From NCBI GenBank assembly GCA_030704425.1, contig JAPDHM010000001.1, positions 1,488,001 through 1,552,000 on the forward strand: a stretch of DNA of 64,000 nt. Direction: 5' to 3'. Under the pieces are notes generated by a model, which was given only the letters and a program-made list of their open reading frames with translations, did not search any database and was not told the DNA's origin. This document shows, piece by piece, positions 30,239-39,506 of this stretch. The stretch's first letter is position 1. Every line of letters begins with the position of its first letter. The DNA comes from Rhodobacteraceae bacterium IMCC1909 (GTDB taxonomy: Bacteria > Pseudomonadota > Alphaproteobacteria > Rhodobacterales > Rhodobacteraceae). The translations under genes were made by a program, and so were the position numbers.

Positions 30239-31447
30239 TCAACGGCTCAAGATCGTTTCATAGCCCGGTTCGGGACGCCTCGGAATTAACAAAGCCAGCC
30301 CCAGCGACGTCAGCGCCATGCCCGCAGCCAGTATAAACACCAAACTGGGTGAAAACAGCCACAGAAGTCCCAGAAACACCGGCAATCCGACTGCCGCGAT
30401 ATGGTTGATGGTAAAGGCCACTGCGGCCGTTGGGGCGATATCGGCCGGATCTGCAATCTTTTGGAAATAGGTTTTCAGGGCAAAGGCCAGTGAGAAAAAC
30501 AGGTGATCTATCACAAATAACGCCCCCGCCAGCAGCACACCCCAACCAAATATGTAAATGCCGCCATAGGTCAAAAACACCGCGGACAAACCTGCGTATT
30601 CAAAAATCAACGTATTGCGTTCCCCATAGCGCGCCACAACGCGGCCAAACACCGGACCAATAAACATATTCATCACGAGGTTGATTAAATACAGAGAGGT
30701 CAATTCATGCACATCAAAGCCGAAACGCTCCACCATCATAAAGCCCGCAAACACCATGAAGATCTGCCGCCGTGCACCGGCCATGAATTGCAGCGCATAA
30801 TACAACCAATAGCGTTTGCGCAGAACCATGGTTTTATGCTGCGGCGTGGGCGATTGAAATTGCGGGTAAAGCACCATGCAGGCCAAGGCGATGGCCGCGG
30901 TTGTACCTCCCGCAATCATATAGGCCGTATTAAAGCTCAACGCGAGCCATTCCCAGGTGACTACAATGACGCCAAAAGCCACCAGCGAGCCTGCAGACCC
31001 CATCGCCAATAGCCAGCCCAGAACCTGCGGCGCCTGCGCTTTGGAAATCCATTGCAATTGCAAGGATTGGTTGACCGTTTCATAATAATGAAAGCCAATA
31101 GAGGAGAGCAGTGTCAGCGTTAAAATCCCGCCCATTTGCGGAAACCAAGCGGTCACCGCCGTGGCCACCCCCAAGAGCACCAAGGACAAAAGACCCAAGA
31201 CCTGCTCGCGCAAAAAAATGATGATGGCAATCACCCCGACCGCAAGAAATCCAGGAATTTCCCGCACCGAATGCAACAACCCAATGTCCGCCCCATCAAA
31301 ATTAGCCACTTCGATCACAAAATTGTTAAGCAAAGCACTCCAAGTGGCAAAGGCGATGGGCATAGCTGCGGCCATGACAAAAAGCAAAAATATCGGTCGG
31401 CGCCAAACTGGCGCGGATTGCGCTTCTTGCAAGGTTACGATCTGCAT
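30239..31447 (-). CDS. MFS transporter
   Basis: This 402-residue membrane protein has about twelve hydrophobic segments and major facilitator layout, with the two halves separated by a hydrophilic loop near SPTPQHKTMVLRKRYWLYY. ATG 31447 is chosen because GGGAG lies seven bases upstream; the longer TTG start would overlap that site. The substrate is unknown. It is divergent from lldD. Confidence 0.8.
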   Translation of the reverse strand: MQIVTLQEAQSAPVWRRPIFLLFVMAAAMPIAFATWSALLNNFVIEVANFDGADIGLLHSVREIPGFLAVGVIAIIIFLREQVLGLLSLVLLGVATAVTAWFPQMGGILTLTLLSSIGFHYYETVNQSLQLQWISKAQAPQVLGWLLAMGSAGSLVAFGVIVVTWEWLALSFNTAYMIAGGTTAAIALACMVLYPQFQSPTPQHKTMVLRKRYWLYYALQFMAGARRQIFMVFAGFMMVERFGFDVHELTSLYLINLVMNMFIGPVFGRVVARYGERNTLIFEYAGLSAVFLTYGGIYIFGWGVLLAGALFVIDHLFFSLAFALKTYFQKIADPADIAPTAAVAFTINHIAAVGLPVFLGLLWLFSPSLVFILAAGMALTSLGLALLIPRRPEPGYETILSR

Positions 31448-31554
31448 TGACCTACTCCCAAACAACGCCCCGCGATCTGCGGATTGCGATCCTCTTGCAT
31501 CGCCCTCACCGGCAAACGGAAACCACCGGGCTGATCTTTACCTCCACCTCACAT

Positions 31555-31577
31555 ATTGGTAATGTAAACTGACCAAT
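31555..31577. promoter_or_regulatory. Candidate operator upstream of lldD
   Basis: Six-base perfect inverted arms ATTGGT and ACCAAT flank an 11-base AT-rich centre, ending 20 bases before the lldD start. The arms resemble sites of GntR/FadR-type regulators such as those controlling lactate dehydrogenase genes. No GntR gene is nearby, so this is only suggestive. Confidence 0.35.
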
Positions 31578-31596
31578 TTGCAGCAAAGGCTAGGCT

Positions 31597-32760
31597 ATGC
31601 CCGTAATCACAACCATTCAAGACCTGAAAGAGATTTATCAGCGCCGCGTGCCGCGAATGTTTTACGACTACTGCGAAAGCGGTAGCTGGACCGAGCAGAC
31701 CTTTGGCGACAATATTTCTGATTTTGCCAAACTGCGCCTACGCCAACGCGTCGCGGTTGATATGACCAACCGCAGCACCGCATCCAAAATGATTGGCCAA
31801 GACGTCTCCATGCCCGTGGCCTTGGCCCCGGTGGGGATGACCGGTATGCAATGCGCCGATGGCGAAATCAAAGCAGCCCGTGCTGCAGCCGCTTTCGGTG
31901 TTCCCTATACGCTGTCAACCATGTCGATATGTTCCATCGAAGATGTCGCCACGTCCACAGACGCCCCCTTTTGGTTTCAGCTCTACACTTTGACCGATGA
32001 GAACTACTCAGATCGTTTGATCCAACGGGTGAAAGACGCCAATTGCTCTGCACTCGTGATCACTTTGGACCTACAGATCCTAGGACAGCGCCATAAAGAT
32101 TTGAAAAACGGGCTCTCCGCCCCGCCAAAACTGACCGCCAAGACCATAGCCAATTTGGCCACAAAATGGAGCTGGGGCCTTGAGATGCTGGGCACAAAGC
32201 GCCGGGGCTTCGGAAATATCGTGGGGCATGTCAGCGGCATCTCTGACACCACCTCCCTCAGCGCCTGGACCGCCGAGCAATTTGACCAAGCCCTCGATTG
32301 GAAAAAAGTTGAAATCTTAATGAAGAAATGGGGCGGTAAGGTGATTTTGAAGGGCATCTTGGATCCCGAAGACGCAAAAATGGCGGCGAAACTCGGGGTT
32401 GATGCGATCATCGTGTCCAACCACGGCGGGCGGCAGCTCGACGGCGCGCTCTCTTCAATCCGCATGTTGCCGAAAATCGTCGAGGCGGTGGATGGTAAAT
32501 GTGAGGTTTGGATGGATGGCGGCATCCGCAGCGGGCAAGATATCCTCAAAGCCAAGGCTCTTGGCGCGACCGGAACAATGATTGGCCGGTCCTATATCTA
32601 TGGTCTTGGCGCGATGGGTCAGGCCGGTGTGACAAAAGCGCTGGAAGTGATGCACAAAGAATTGGACACCACAATGGCGCTCTGCGGACATCGCGACATC
32701 AACGATGTGACCCGAGATATTCTCTACATTCCAGAGGATTTTGAGGGGCGTTGGGCCTAG
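31597..32760 (+). CDS. lldD: FMN-dependent alpha-hydroxy acid (L-lactate) dehydrogenase
   Basis: This 387-residue enzyme of the glycolate oxidase/L-lactate dehydrogenase family oxidises an L-2-hydroxy acid using FMN. Visible are MPVALAPVGMTGMQ, FQLYTLTDENYSDRLIQRVK, the active-site IIVSNHGGRQLDGA with catalytic His and Arg, and the FMN phosphate site VWMDGGIRSGQDILKAKALG. The N-terminal YDYCESGSW is typical of LldD. L-lactate is the likeliest substrate; glycolate or mandelate cannot be ruled out from sequence. Confidence 0.88.
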   Translation: MPVITTIQDLKEIYQRRVPRMFYDYCESGSWTEQTFGDNISDFAKLRLRQRVAVDMTNRSTASKMIGQDVSMPVALAPVGMTGMQCADGEIKAARAAAAFGVPYTLSTMSICSIEDVATSTDAPFWFQLYTLTDENYSDRLIQRVKDANCSALVITLDLQILGQRHKDLKNGLSAPPKLTAKTIANLATKWSWGLEMLGTKRRGFGNIVGHVSGISDTTSLSAWTAEQFDQALDWKKVEILMKKWGGKVILKGILDPEDAKMAAKLGVDAIIVSNHGGRQLDGALSSIRMLPKIVEAVDGKCEVWMDGGIRSGQDILKAKALGATGTMIGRSYIYGLGAMGQAGVTKALEVMHKELDTTMALCGHRDINDVTRDILYIPEDFEGRWA

Positions 32761-32802
32761 GTCAGCGCCATAGCCGGCCATGGGGGCTTGCGAAAACGCA
32801 TC

Positions 32803-32844
32803 AAAAGAGATGGGGCGCAGAGAAGCACGCCCCATCTCAGGTTT
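32803..32844. terminator. Bidirectional terminator between lldD and the BCCT pseudogene
   Basis: An 11-base perfect stem, GAGATGGGGCG (32807-32817) with CGCCCCATCTC (32828-32838), has a 10-base loop. On the minus strand it is followed directly by TTTT; on the plus strand by AGGTTTT. It serves the convergent pair. Confidence 0.8.
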
Positions 32845-32849
32845 TAGGA

Positions 32850-34682
32850 TTACTCGGCAGCCGTGCTGGAGCCCTCTACGCCCTTGCTGCGTGCGCTGTC
32901 ACGATAGAGCGCTTTTGACAGCGAAAGCATCATCAGCCCCATCACCATCGTGAATGGCAGCGCCCCGATAATCATGGCGCTTTTCAAAGCTTCCATCGGA
33001 TCGGCGCCCGGATTGCTCTTGCCCGCCACCAACAATGTGCCGATCACAGCGGTTAAGATCAGACCCCAGACGATTTGTGCTTGTTGCCGATGTCTTGATC
33101 ACCACCCGACATGATGGTGTTCATCACCAAAATGCCTGAGTCTGCCGAAGTCACCAAAAAGGTCATGATCAAAACGACACACATCACGGTCAAAGCAGAC
33201 AACATGCCACCGTCAATCATTTGCCCAAGCGTGACGAAAAGTTTGTTGGTGTTTGATGCCCCAATAATCGCACCATTGGCGCCGCCGGGCAGCTCCATGT
33301 CAATGGCCGTGGCTCCGAGGATGGTCATCCAGGCAAAACACACCATCGCAGGCGCAAATACGCAGCCCAAGATAAACTCTCGCACCGTGCGTCCACGCGA
33401 AATCCGCGCCAAGCACAAACCCACAAAAGGCGAGAAGGCAATCCACCACGCCCAATAGAAGGTGGTCCAGCCTGCCTGCCAGCCAAATTGACGCCCCCGC
33501 TCACCGGCCGCATAGACCGCACTCAAGGTCGCCTCATCTAAAGCGGCGGCCGCGCCCTCTAGTCCTAATTTAAAGCCATCATAGCTGCCCCAGGCATTGG
33601 AGGCATCGCCGATCAACTCTTCGGCTAAAGGTTTGGCCGTCTCCGGAAGTGCCATGGCAAAGGCATCTGAAGATTGCGGGCCATAGGCTCCAAAGCTGAG
33701 CGATACGAAGTGCAAGATATAATCGACAAAGGCCGTTGCGTAGGTCGTCATTGCAAAAACGAATGAACCGAACAGCACAAAGGTGAACAACAAAATCAGT
33801 GACAATACCAAATTGACGTTGGACAGGTATTTCACTCTGCGGCCCACCGCTGACACGGCTGAGATAATCGATAGACCCATGATGCAGAGCAGCCCCGCAA
33901 TCAAGCCCACAGTGCCTGGCTTTGGCACATCGCCGGTCCTATCCATCAACCAATTGGCGCCAGTAATCGCATAGACCCCATCGATAAACTGGCTCACACC
34001 AAAGCCAATGGTGACCGATACGCCCAAAATCGTGGCCACAACGCCCAACACATCCACCAGATGCCCAATAAACCTGTTCACATAACGGCCCAATAGTGGG
34101 GTCAGCGCGGAACGGATGGTCAGGGGCATATCGCGGGTATAGGCGTAATAGGCCAGGCTCAGGCCGGTGACGACATAGATCGCCCAAGCGTGAAACCCGT
34201 AATGCAAAAACGTATAGCGATAGGCCGAGGTCACAGCCTCTTGGCTGTTTGGTGCCACCGCCCCGCTGACTGTCTCAGGGTTTGAGCCCCAAAGACCCAA
34301 AGGCTCAGCCGTGGCAAAGACCATCAGCCCCACACCTAAGCCTGCTCCAAACATCATGGAAAACCATGAAAAATTTGAAAACTCCGGCGCCTCATCCGCC
34401 CAGCCCATCTTGCGCTTGCCAGTCTGCGGCAAAATAGCGACCACAGCCAGAAAAAGGCAAAAAGCCCCACAATTATGATATAAAATGCGTTGAAGCCTTC
34501 CAACAGCGACCAATTCAGGCTGCTTAAATTGCTATTGGCATTGGCCGGCCAAACCAAGGCCCAGATCACAAGCGCAACCATAATGCCCTTGCTCAACAGC
34601 GCAATTTCAACGCTGTGGCCTTCATAAAATCCGGAGGCGGCCCGTCGGACCTCAACCGCTGTAAATGGGGTTTTATCGACAT
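32850..34682 (-). pseudogene. BCCT-family transporter (betaine/carnitine/choline type), frameshifted
   Basis: Together the pieces give a nearly complete BCCT transporter, with WAWWIAFSPFVGLCLARISR and FSWFSMMFGAGLGVGLMVFA. Three single-base losses break it. First, ATG 34682 has an ideal AGGAGG five bases upstream, but reading leaves frame after two codons; one extra base would give MSDKTPFTAVEV. Second, near 34455 a T run is one short of joining LEGFNAFYIIIVGL to CLFLAVVAILPQTG. Third, near 33076 one base is missing between DIGNKH and QIVWGLILTAVIGTLL. Otherwise codons and conservation look intact, so the decay is recent or the sequence has base-calling errors. Substrates of the family include glycine betaine, choline, carnitine and DMSP. 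Confidence 0.85.
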
Positions 34683-35000
34683 ATCTGTCCTCCTTTTCAT
34701 TCAATGTGGCGATGCTGCGCAATCAAAACGCTTCAAAATGCGAGCATATAGCTCCGCTGATCGCCTTATTATTATTCAAATATTGTAGACTTTTGTGTCC
34801 GTGCCTCGCCTGTGCAGACATTGCAAAATACATATCGCACCACATGTCTCGCAGGCGTATGGTCAAATATTTGGAGTGATGTCATGGCTTTGGTCCGTTG
34901 AAATATCTGAGTCGAAAATAAACATGTACCAAGAACACCGCTTAATACGGCAAAGCCTGCCAGAGCCTTATTTTTTTCGCAAGCTTTTGTTTGTCATAGT
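34683..35000. other. 318-base gap upstream of the BCCT gene
   Basis: Besides the AGGAGG ribosome binding site at 34688-34693 I see no gene, terminator or clear promoter here. The middle is AT-rich (34760-34960) and should contain the promoter of the BCCT gene on the minus strand. Confidence 0.4.
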
Positions 35001-36146
35001 TTACGTGCGCCGCAGCAGCAAAGTCAGCGGAATGGCTGTAAGACTGAGGCCCGCAGCGACGAGGAATGCGATGCGCAATCCATAAAATTCAGACACGAGC
35101 CCCATTAGAGATGGCGCCAGAAAGAATCCAGCAAATCCCAGAACTGCCACCCGCGAAATCGCCTCCGTGCGCAGATGATCCGGCACCTTTTGCCCAACCA
35201 ATGCCAAGCCCAAAGGACCAATCACCGAGATGCCGAGGCCTAAAATACCAAACCCGATATAGGCCCAAAGCGGCGCTGAGGCCAAAGCCGCCAAAACCCC
35301 ACCAGCAGCGGCCACGAATGTGGCCAATATGATGACTTTTGTCTCAGAAAAAATTAGCGACACGGCTTGGCCTGAAAACCGCCCCAGCGCCATGGTCAAC
35401 CCCAACATCGCCGGCCCCATTGCCCCTTCGGCCGCACGGCCCTGCAGGCTGCGCTCAATGTGCAAAGCCGACCAGGTCTCAACGGTGGCTTCGGTCATAA
35501 AGGCAACCAAAACAATCAGCCCACATAGAATAATGGGCTTCAACGGATAGCGGCCACCCGCGCTGGCGTCCTTTGCAACCTCCCGCGGGGGCATGTAGAG
35601 AAAGACGGAGAGGATCAAAATAATCGCCGCCACAGCCGCGAAGGCCGGTCCCGGCGCGATCTGCGCCTCGCGGGCCACGCCGCTCACAATCGCAGCACCT
35701 GCGTAACCCACGGAAAACATGCCATGGTTTGCATTCATCAACGGCTGACGATGCAGCTGTTCCAACTCGCTCACCCGCGCATTCATCAACACATCGGTCA
35801 GGCCCGAGGCCGCGCCAATAATCACCATTGCCACGCCAAAGCTCACCGCATCAGTGGCCAAGCCCGGCAAAAGAAAGCTCAAGGCAAATACAACGCTGCC
35901 AATCTGCAAGCCGCGTGCACCCAACACACGGTCCAGCCGCGGCGCCAGAATCATCGAGCTGACCAGCCCAAGCGCATTGCACAGCAGCAACAACCCAAAA
36001 ATGGCATCGCTAACATCCAAACGTGCTTTGATCTGTGGCACATAGGCCGCAAAACAGCCCCAAAACAGGCCCACGATCACAAATGCAATCGCAGGACGGC
36101 GGGACAAATACAGGGCGTGAAAAACTTGCATGGCTTGCTTTTTCAT
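35001..36146 (-). CDS. MFS transporter (YbjJ-like)
   Basis: This 381-residue membrane protein has about twelve helices. It begins MKKQAMQVFHALYLSRRPAI and shows FVIVGLFWGCFAAYVPQIKA and LLCNALGLVSSMILAPRLDR of the MFS N-terminal half. The pattern resembles the YbjJ/FucP-like branch often labelled sugar or drug MFS. The substrate is unknown. It is divergent from rplY. Confidence 0.78.
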   Translation of the reverse strand: MKKQAMQVFHALYLSRRPAIAFVIVGLFWGCFAAYVPQIKARLDVSDAIFGLLLLCNALGLVSSMILAPRLDRVLGARGLQIGSVVFALSFLLPGLATDAVSFGVAMVIIGAASGLTDVLMNARVSELEQLHRQPLMNANHGMFSVGYAGAAIVSGVAREAQIAPGPAFAAVAAIILILSVFLYMPPREVAKDASAGGRYPLKPIILCGLIVLVAFMTEATVETWSALHIERSLQGRAAEGAMGPAMLGLTMALGRFSGQAVSLIFSETKVIILATFVAAAGGVLAALASAPLWAYIGFGILGLGISVIGPLGLALVGQKVPDHLRTEAISRVAVLGFAGFFLAPSLMGLVSEFYGLRIAFLVAAGLSLTAIPLTLLLRRT

Positions 36147-36185
36147 AGCCGCAAGCCTCTTGCAAGAAACAAAGCAAACAAGGGC

Positions 36186-36213
36186 TTTTCATTTACCTCA
36201 TATGGCCCTATAC
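36186..36213 (+). promoter_or_regulatory. Candidate promoter of rplY
   Basis: TTTTCA (36186-36191) and CTATAC (36208-36213) are separated by 16 bases, about 60 bases before the rplY start. The same CTATAC -10 occurs before rpsA. The -35 match is modest. Confidence 0.35.
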
Positions 36214-36274
36214 GGCGCACTTCAACGGGGCATACACCCTTGGAGGATGCCCCCCCATTTTAAGGAATAGACCC

Positions 36275-36910
36275 ATGGCAGGACAGATCCCAGATCTAAT
36301 CGCTTCGGTACGGACGGGGACAGGCAAGGGGGCCGCTCGTCAATCTCGCCGCGAAGGCAACGTACCAGGCATCGTTTTCGGTGGTGAGGCAGACCCACTT
36401 CCCATCAATATCCCGTTCAACAAATTGTTTTCCCTGTTGAAAGCAGGACGGTTTAAGTCAACTTTGTTCAACCTCAAAGTTGAAGGTCATGACGACGTAC
36501 GCGTCATCTGCCGCGATGTGCAACGCCACACCGTGAAAGATTTGCCAACGCATGTTGACTTCATGCGCCTGCGCCGGACATCAAAAATCAACCTGTTTAT
36601 CCCGGTTGAGTTCTTGAACGAAGACACATGCCCAGGCCTGAAAAAAGGTGGCGTGCTAAGCTTGGTGCGCCCTGAGGTTGAACTGGTGGTGACCGCAGGG
36701 GATATCCCTGAGAAGATCACAGTCGATCTGGCCGGTCTCGAAGTGGGTGATGTGATTACAATCTCCGCAGTCGAACTGCCCAAAGGCTCCAAAACAACCA
36801 TCGACCGTGACTTTGTGATCGCCAATATCGCAGCGCCATCGGGTCTGCGCTCAGCAGACAATGAAGCTGACGACGATGCTGAAGAGGTTGAAGTCGAAGC
36901 CGAGGCGTAA
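36275..36910 (+). CDS. rplY: 50S ribosomal protein L25/general stress protein Ctc
   Basis: This 211-residue long-form L25 (CTC type) binds 5S rRNA through its N-terminal domain ([20 protein letters not shown]) and carries the beta-rich CTC C-terminal domain (LGLEV-type segment in [20 protein letters not shown]), with an acidic tail. AAGGAA lies upstream of the ATG. pth follows after a terminator, the usual alphaproteobacterial rplY-pth order. Confidence 0.95.
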   Translation: MAGQIPDLIASVRTGTGKGAARQSRREGNVPGIVFGGEADPLPINIPFNKLFSLLKAGRFKSTLFNLKVEGHDDVRVICRDVQRHTVKDLPTHVDFMRLRRTSKINLFIPVEFLNEDTCPGLKKGGVLSLVRPEVELVVTAGDIPEKITVDLAGLEVGDVITISAVELPKGSKTTIDRDFVIANIAAPSGLRSADNEADDDAEEVEVEAEA

Positions 36911-36942
36911 ACCTCGACCTTCGGACCAATGTAAGACAAATG

Positions 36943-36970
36943 AAACCCCGCCAGAGATGGTGGGGTTTTT
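36943..36970 (+). terminator. Intrinsic terminator of rplY
   Basis: AAACCCCGCCA and TGGTGGGGTTT pair around a short GAGA loop (one G-T wobble) and are followed by a T run. It sits between rplY and pth, so pth needs read-through or its own promoter. Confidence 0.85.
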
Positions 36971-37036
36971 GCATTTACAGCCCCAAATGCGTGCAAATCT
37001 CTTTCAACCCACCGGTCCGCACGTTAAACTCATCCC

Positions 37037-37723
37037 ATGAAACTTTTCGTAGGCCTTGGAAATCCTGGCGCAAAATATGCGCATAATCGGCATAATATCG
37101 GCTTTATGGCCTTAGATAGAATCGCCGAAGATCATCAATTCAGCCCCTGGCACTCAAAGTTTCAGGGGCAAGTTTGTGACGGCACATTGGGTGGACACAA
37201 GGTGCTGCTGCTCAAACCCACAACCTTCATGAACCTCTCCGGCCAATCGGTGGGTGAGGCTGTACGGTTTCACAAGATCCCTCTAGATCAAGTCACCGTT
37301 TTTCACGACGAATTGGATCTCGCCCCTGGGAAATTGCGGCTCAAACAGGGCGGCGGTCATGCGGGGCACAATGGGCTGCGCTCCATTCACGCTCATTTGG
37401 GAGCAGACTACGGCCGCGTGCGGCTCGGGATTGGCCATCCGGGCCATAAGGATGCCGTAGCCGGTTTTGTGCTCCGAGACTTTGCTAAGGCAGATCAAAA
37501 TTGGCTGGCGGCCCTGTTGACCGGACTAGGCAAGGGCGCGGTGCATTTGGCCGCAGGGGATAGGGCAAAATTCATGAATGCTGTGGCCTTGCAAATCGCC
37601 CCGCCGCGCTCTTCAAAAACCACCAAAACAGCAGCGCAAGAACCCGTGCAGACCGCAGCGGCGCCTGACGAAGGCGCGCCTGCGCCCTCTCCTATACAAA
37701 GGCTCCTCGACAAATTTAAATGA
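37037..37723 (+). CDS. pth: peptidyl-tRNA hydrolase
   Basis: This 228-residue enzyme recycles peptidyl-tRNA. Signatures are LFVGLGNPGAKYAHNRHNIG with the catalytic His, LLLKPTTFMNLSGQSVGEAV, FHDELDLAPGKLRLKQGGG and GHNGLRSIHAHLG. The Ala/Pro-rich tail after about residue 185 is longer than in E. coli. Confidence 0.96.
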   Translation: MKLFVGLGNPGAKYAHNRHNIGFMALDRIAEDHQFSPWHSKFQGQVCDGTLGGHKVLLLKPTTFMNLSGQSVGEAVRFHKIPLDQVTVFHDELDLAPGKLRLKQGGGHAGHNGLRSIHAHLGADYGRVRLGIGHPGHKDAVAGFVLRDFAKADQNWLAALLTGLGKGAVHLAAGDRAKFMNAVALQIAPPRSSKTTKTAAQEPVQTAAAPDEGAPAPSPIQRLLDKFK

Positions 37724-37876
37724 AACGCCGTGTCGTTCACCTTACGGGGTAAAAATAGGGTAAGTTTCAGCCGCCAAGCGCGAGGCTGCGAAGTGGAAAA
37801 ACACAGGGGGGCTGTGTCCGCTTACTAAGTTGTCCTGCATCGTCGGCATAAGATACGTGGAGCCGGAGCGCAGTTT

Positions 37877-37916
37877 GGCGCCCCAGGGTTTGTGTCCTCT
37901 GGGGCGCCGATCTTTT
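37877..37916. terminator. Strong hairpin terminator between pth and the autotransporter locus
   Basis: A 10-base perfect stem GGCGCCCCAG (37877-37886) with CTGGGGCGCC (37899-37908) is followed by GATCTTTT on the plus strand. It lies between convergent genes and may act in both directions, though the minus-strand side lacks a good T run. Confidence 0.7.
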
Positions 37917-37931
37917 GCGGGGGGTAACGCT

Positions 37932-39506
37932 CTAGAACCGATGTTGGAACAAGAGTTTTAGTGACCTGCGTTTTGTGCCACCGATGTCGTCATATTCCAG
38001 ATCGGCTTGGAACATGGTGTTGCCGGTTTTTGAGGATATAGCCATCCCCAGCCCCATCCCTGCGCCGCAGTCCTTGGACACCGTCGCCTGACGCACAGTC
38101 TCGCAGGTTATTTTAGGTGCGAAGGAGAATTTGGAGCTATGATCGGCCATATACCCATCGGCCATGTTAAGCATCACACGCGGTGTGAAGGAAATCGAGG
38201 CGAGATCCACCCGACCGGCATCCAAGCTCAAGTTATTATTGGTCAGACCATAGGCTGTTCCGGAAATCGGGATTGAATGCACATTGGTGCGGGCGACGTG
38301 GAACGCCAGTTCCGGAGCAATTGTGATATTCCCCCGCTCGATGAAGCCAGTGACACTCCCACCAACGCGCCCAGTAGCTGTTCGATAGTCACTGGACACA
38401 GCCAGAGTGTTATTGGACGCATCAAAATCATGCTGCCGCTGCCCGAGCGAGGCGAAGCCGCTGACAATCAGCTTGTCATTATAGATCCGGTTAAAATATC
38501 CGCCAAAGGACAGGCCAACACTATTTTGCGTCCCATTGAATGTACCGCCAACCTTGGCCTTACCGATGTCAGCGCCGATATAATACCCCAACATTAAATC
38601 CTCTGAAAACTGAGTTTCATAGGCCAATCGCGCGGTGAGGTGGCCGCTGGAATTGCCAAGGCTGTCACTGAGGAAGTCAAAATCGCCAAAGGCAACCCTG
38701 TGCCATTGTTTGCCACCCACAGTGGAGAGGGCGAAAAAATCACCGTTGGTTCTAAAGCTGCCATTGTGATAGCGCGCCGTGCCGGTGATGTCGAAGGGCA
38801 CAAAACCATTCACCCCTTGCGCGTTGGATTGGCGGCGTGCCATGAACCTCTGGAAGCCCGCGAGAACCATTCGCTGGTCAGCGGCCAGTCCAGCGCGCAA
38901 TTCACGGCCCGCTTCACCCCGGATCACCCCCGCAAGCTCATCTTCATGCGTCGCCAAGGCCGTGGCAGGGCTGCCCGCTTGCACCTGTAGGATGTTGGAC
39001 AGTTGGTTCGACGTCCCAAGAGCGGTCGAGACCACGCCAGCGGCCAAAGAGACAGACACTTGCTGGCCCAGCACCGGCGTCACAGCAATCGCATAGCTCG
39101 TACCGCTGCCGGTCACGCCAATGACTTGGCCATTTACCACCGTGACATCGCTTGCCACAAAGCTCACGACCGGGCTGGACAAGGTTGCCGTGACAGTGAA
39201 AGGTCCAGAGACCGTACCCGAAGGCCCAGTCAAAGCCACCGTCAAGGCCGCCACGCGGGTGACAGTCACCGTATAATTTTGGGTGGTGGTGCCGTCTTGT
39301 GCAGTGACATGAACTGTCACCGTGTTGCGGCCCACTGCAAGGGTGACAGGGGTTGTGGCGGAGGCGCCGTTGACTGTCGCAGTTGCATTAGCGTCATTGG
39401 TGGTGGGGGTCACTATGAGAGAGCTCACGCTATGGGCCACTGAGGCCGTATAGGCAAGCGTGCCGCTGACAAAGCTTGGGCTCAAGCGGCCCTGGCTCAG
39501 GCTCAC
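37932..39506 (-). CDS. Ig-like/cadherin-like and autotransporter beta-barrel region of a split surface protein
   Basis: This 524-codon frame opens with a cadherin-like beta-sandwich repeat (SQGRLSPSFVSGTLAYTASV), then an Ig-like segment (LTVALTGPSGTVSGPFTVTA), a linker, and a roughly 300-residue autotransporter barrel ending in LLFQHRF, the terminal Phe typical of outer-membrane barrels. The in-frame sequence continues upstream of the GTG at 39506 as SSDATLSAV, so the domain really starts before it. It has no signal peptide of its own and is out of frame with the upstream BspA-like part. One additional copy of the 7-base repeat at the junction would fuse the two. Confidence 0.7.
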   Translation of the reverse strand: MSLSQGRLSPSFVSGTLAYTASVAHSVSSLIVTPTTNDANATATVNGASATTPVTLAVGRNTVTVHVTAQDGTTTQNYTVTVTRVAALTVALTGPSGTVSGPFTVTATLSSPVVSFVASDVTVVNGQVIGVTGSGTSYAIAVTPVLGQQVSVSLAAGVVSTALGTSNQLSNILQVQAGSPATALATHEDELAGVIRGEAGRELRAGLAADQRMVLAGFQRFMARRQSNAQGVNGFVPFDITGTARYHNGSFRTNGDFFALSTVGGKQWHRVAFGDFDFLSDSLGNSSGHLTARLAYETQFSEDLMLGYYIGADIGKAKVGGTFNGTQNSVGLSFGGYFNRIYNDKLIVSGFASLGQRQHDFDASNNTLAVSSDYRTATGRVGGSVTGFIERGNITIAPELAFHVARTNVHSIPISGTAYGLTNNNLSLDAGRVDLASISFTPRVMLNMADGYMADHSSKFSFAPKITCETVRQATVSKDCGAGMGLGMAISSKTGNTMFQADLEYDDIGGTKRRSLKLLFQHRF

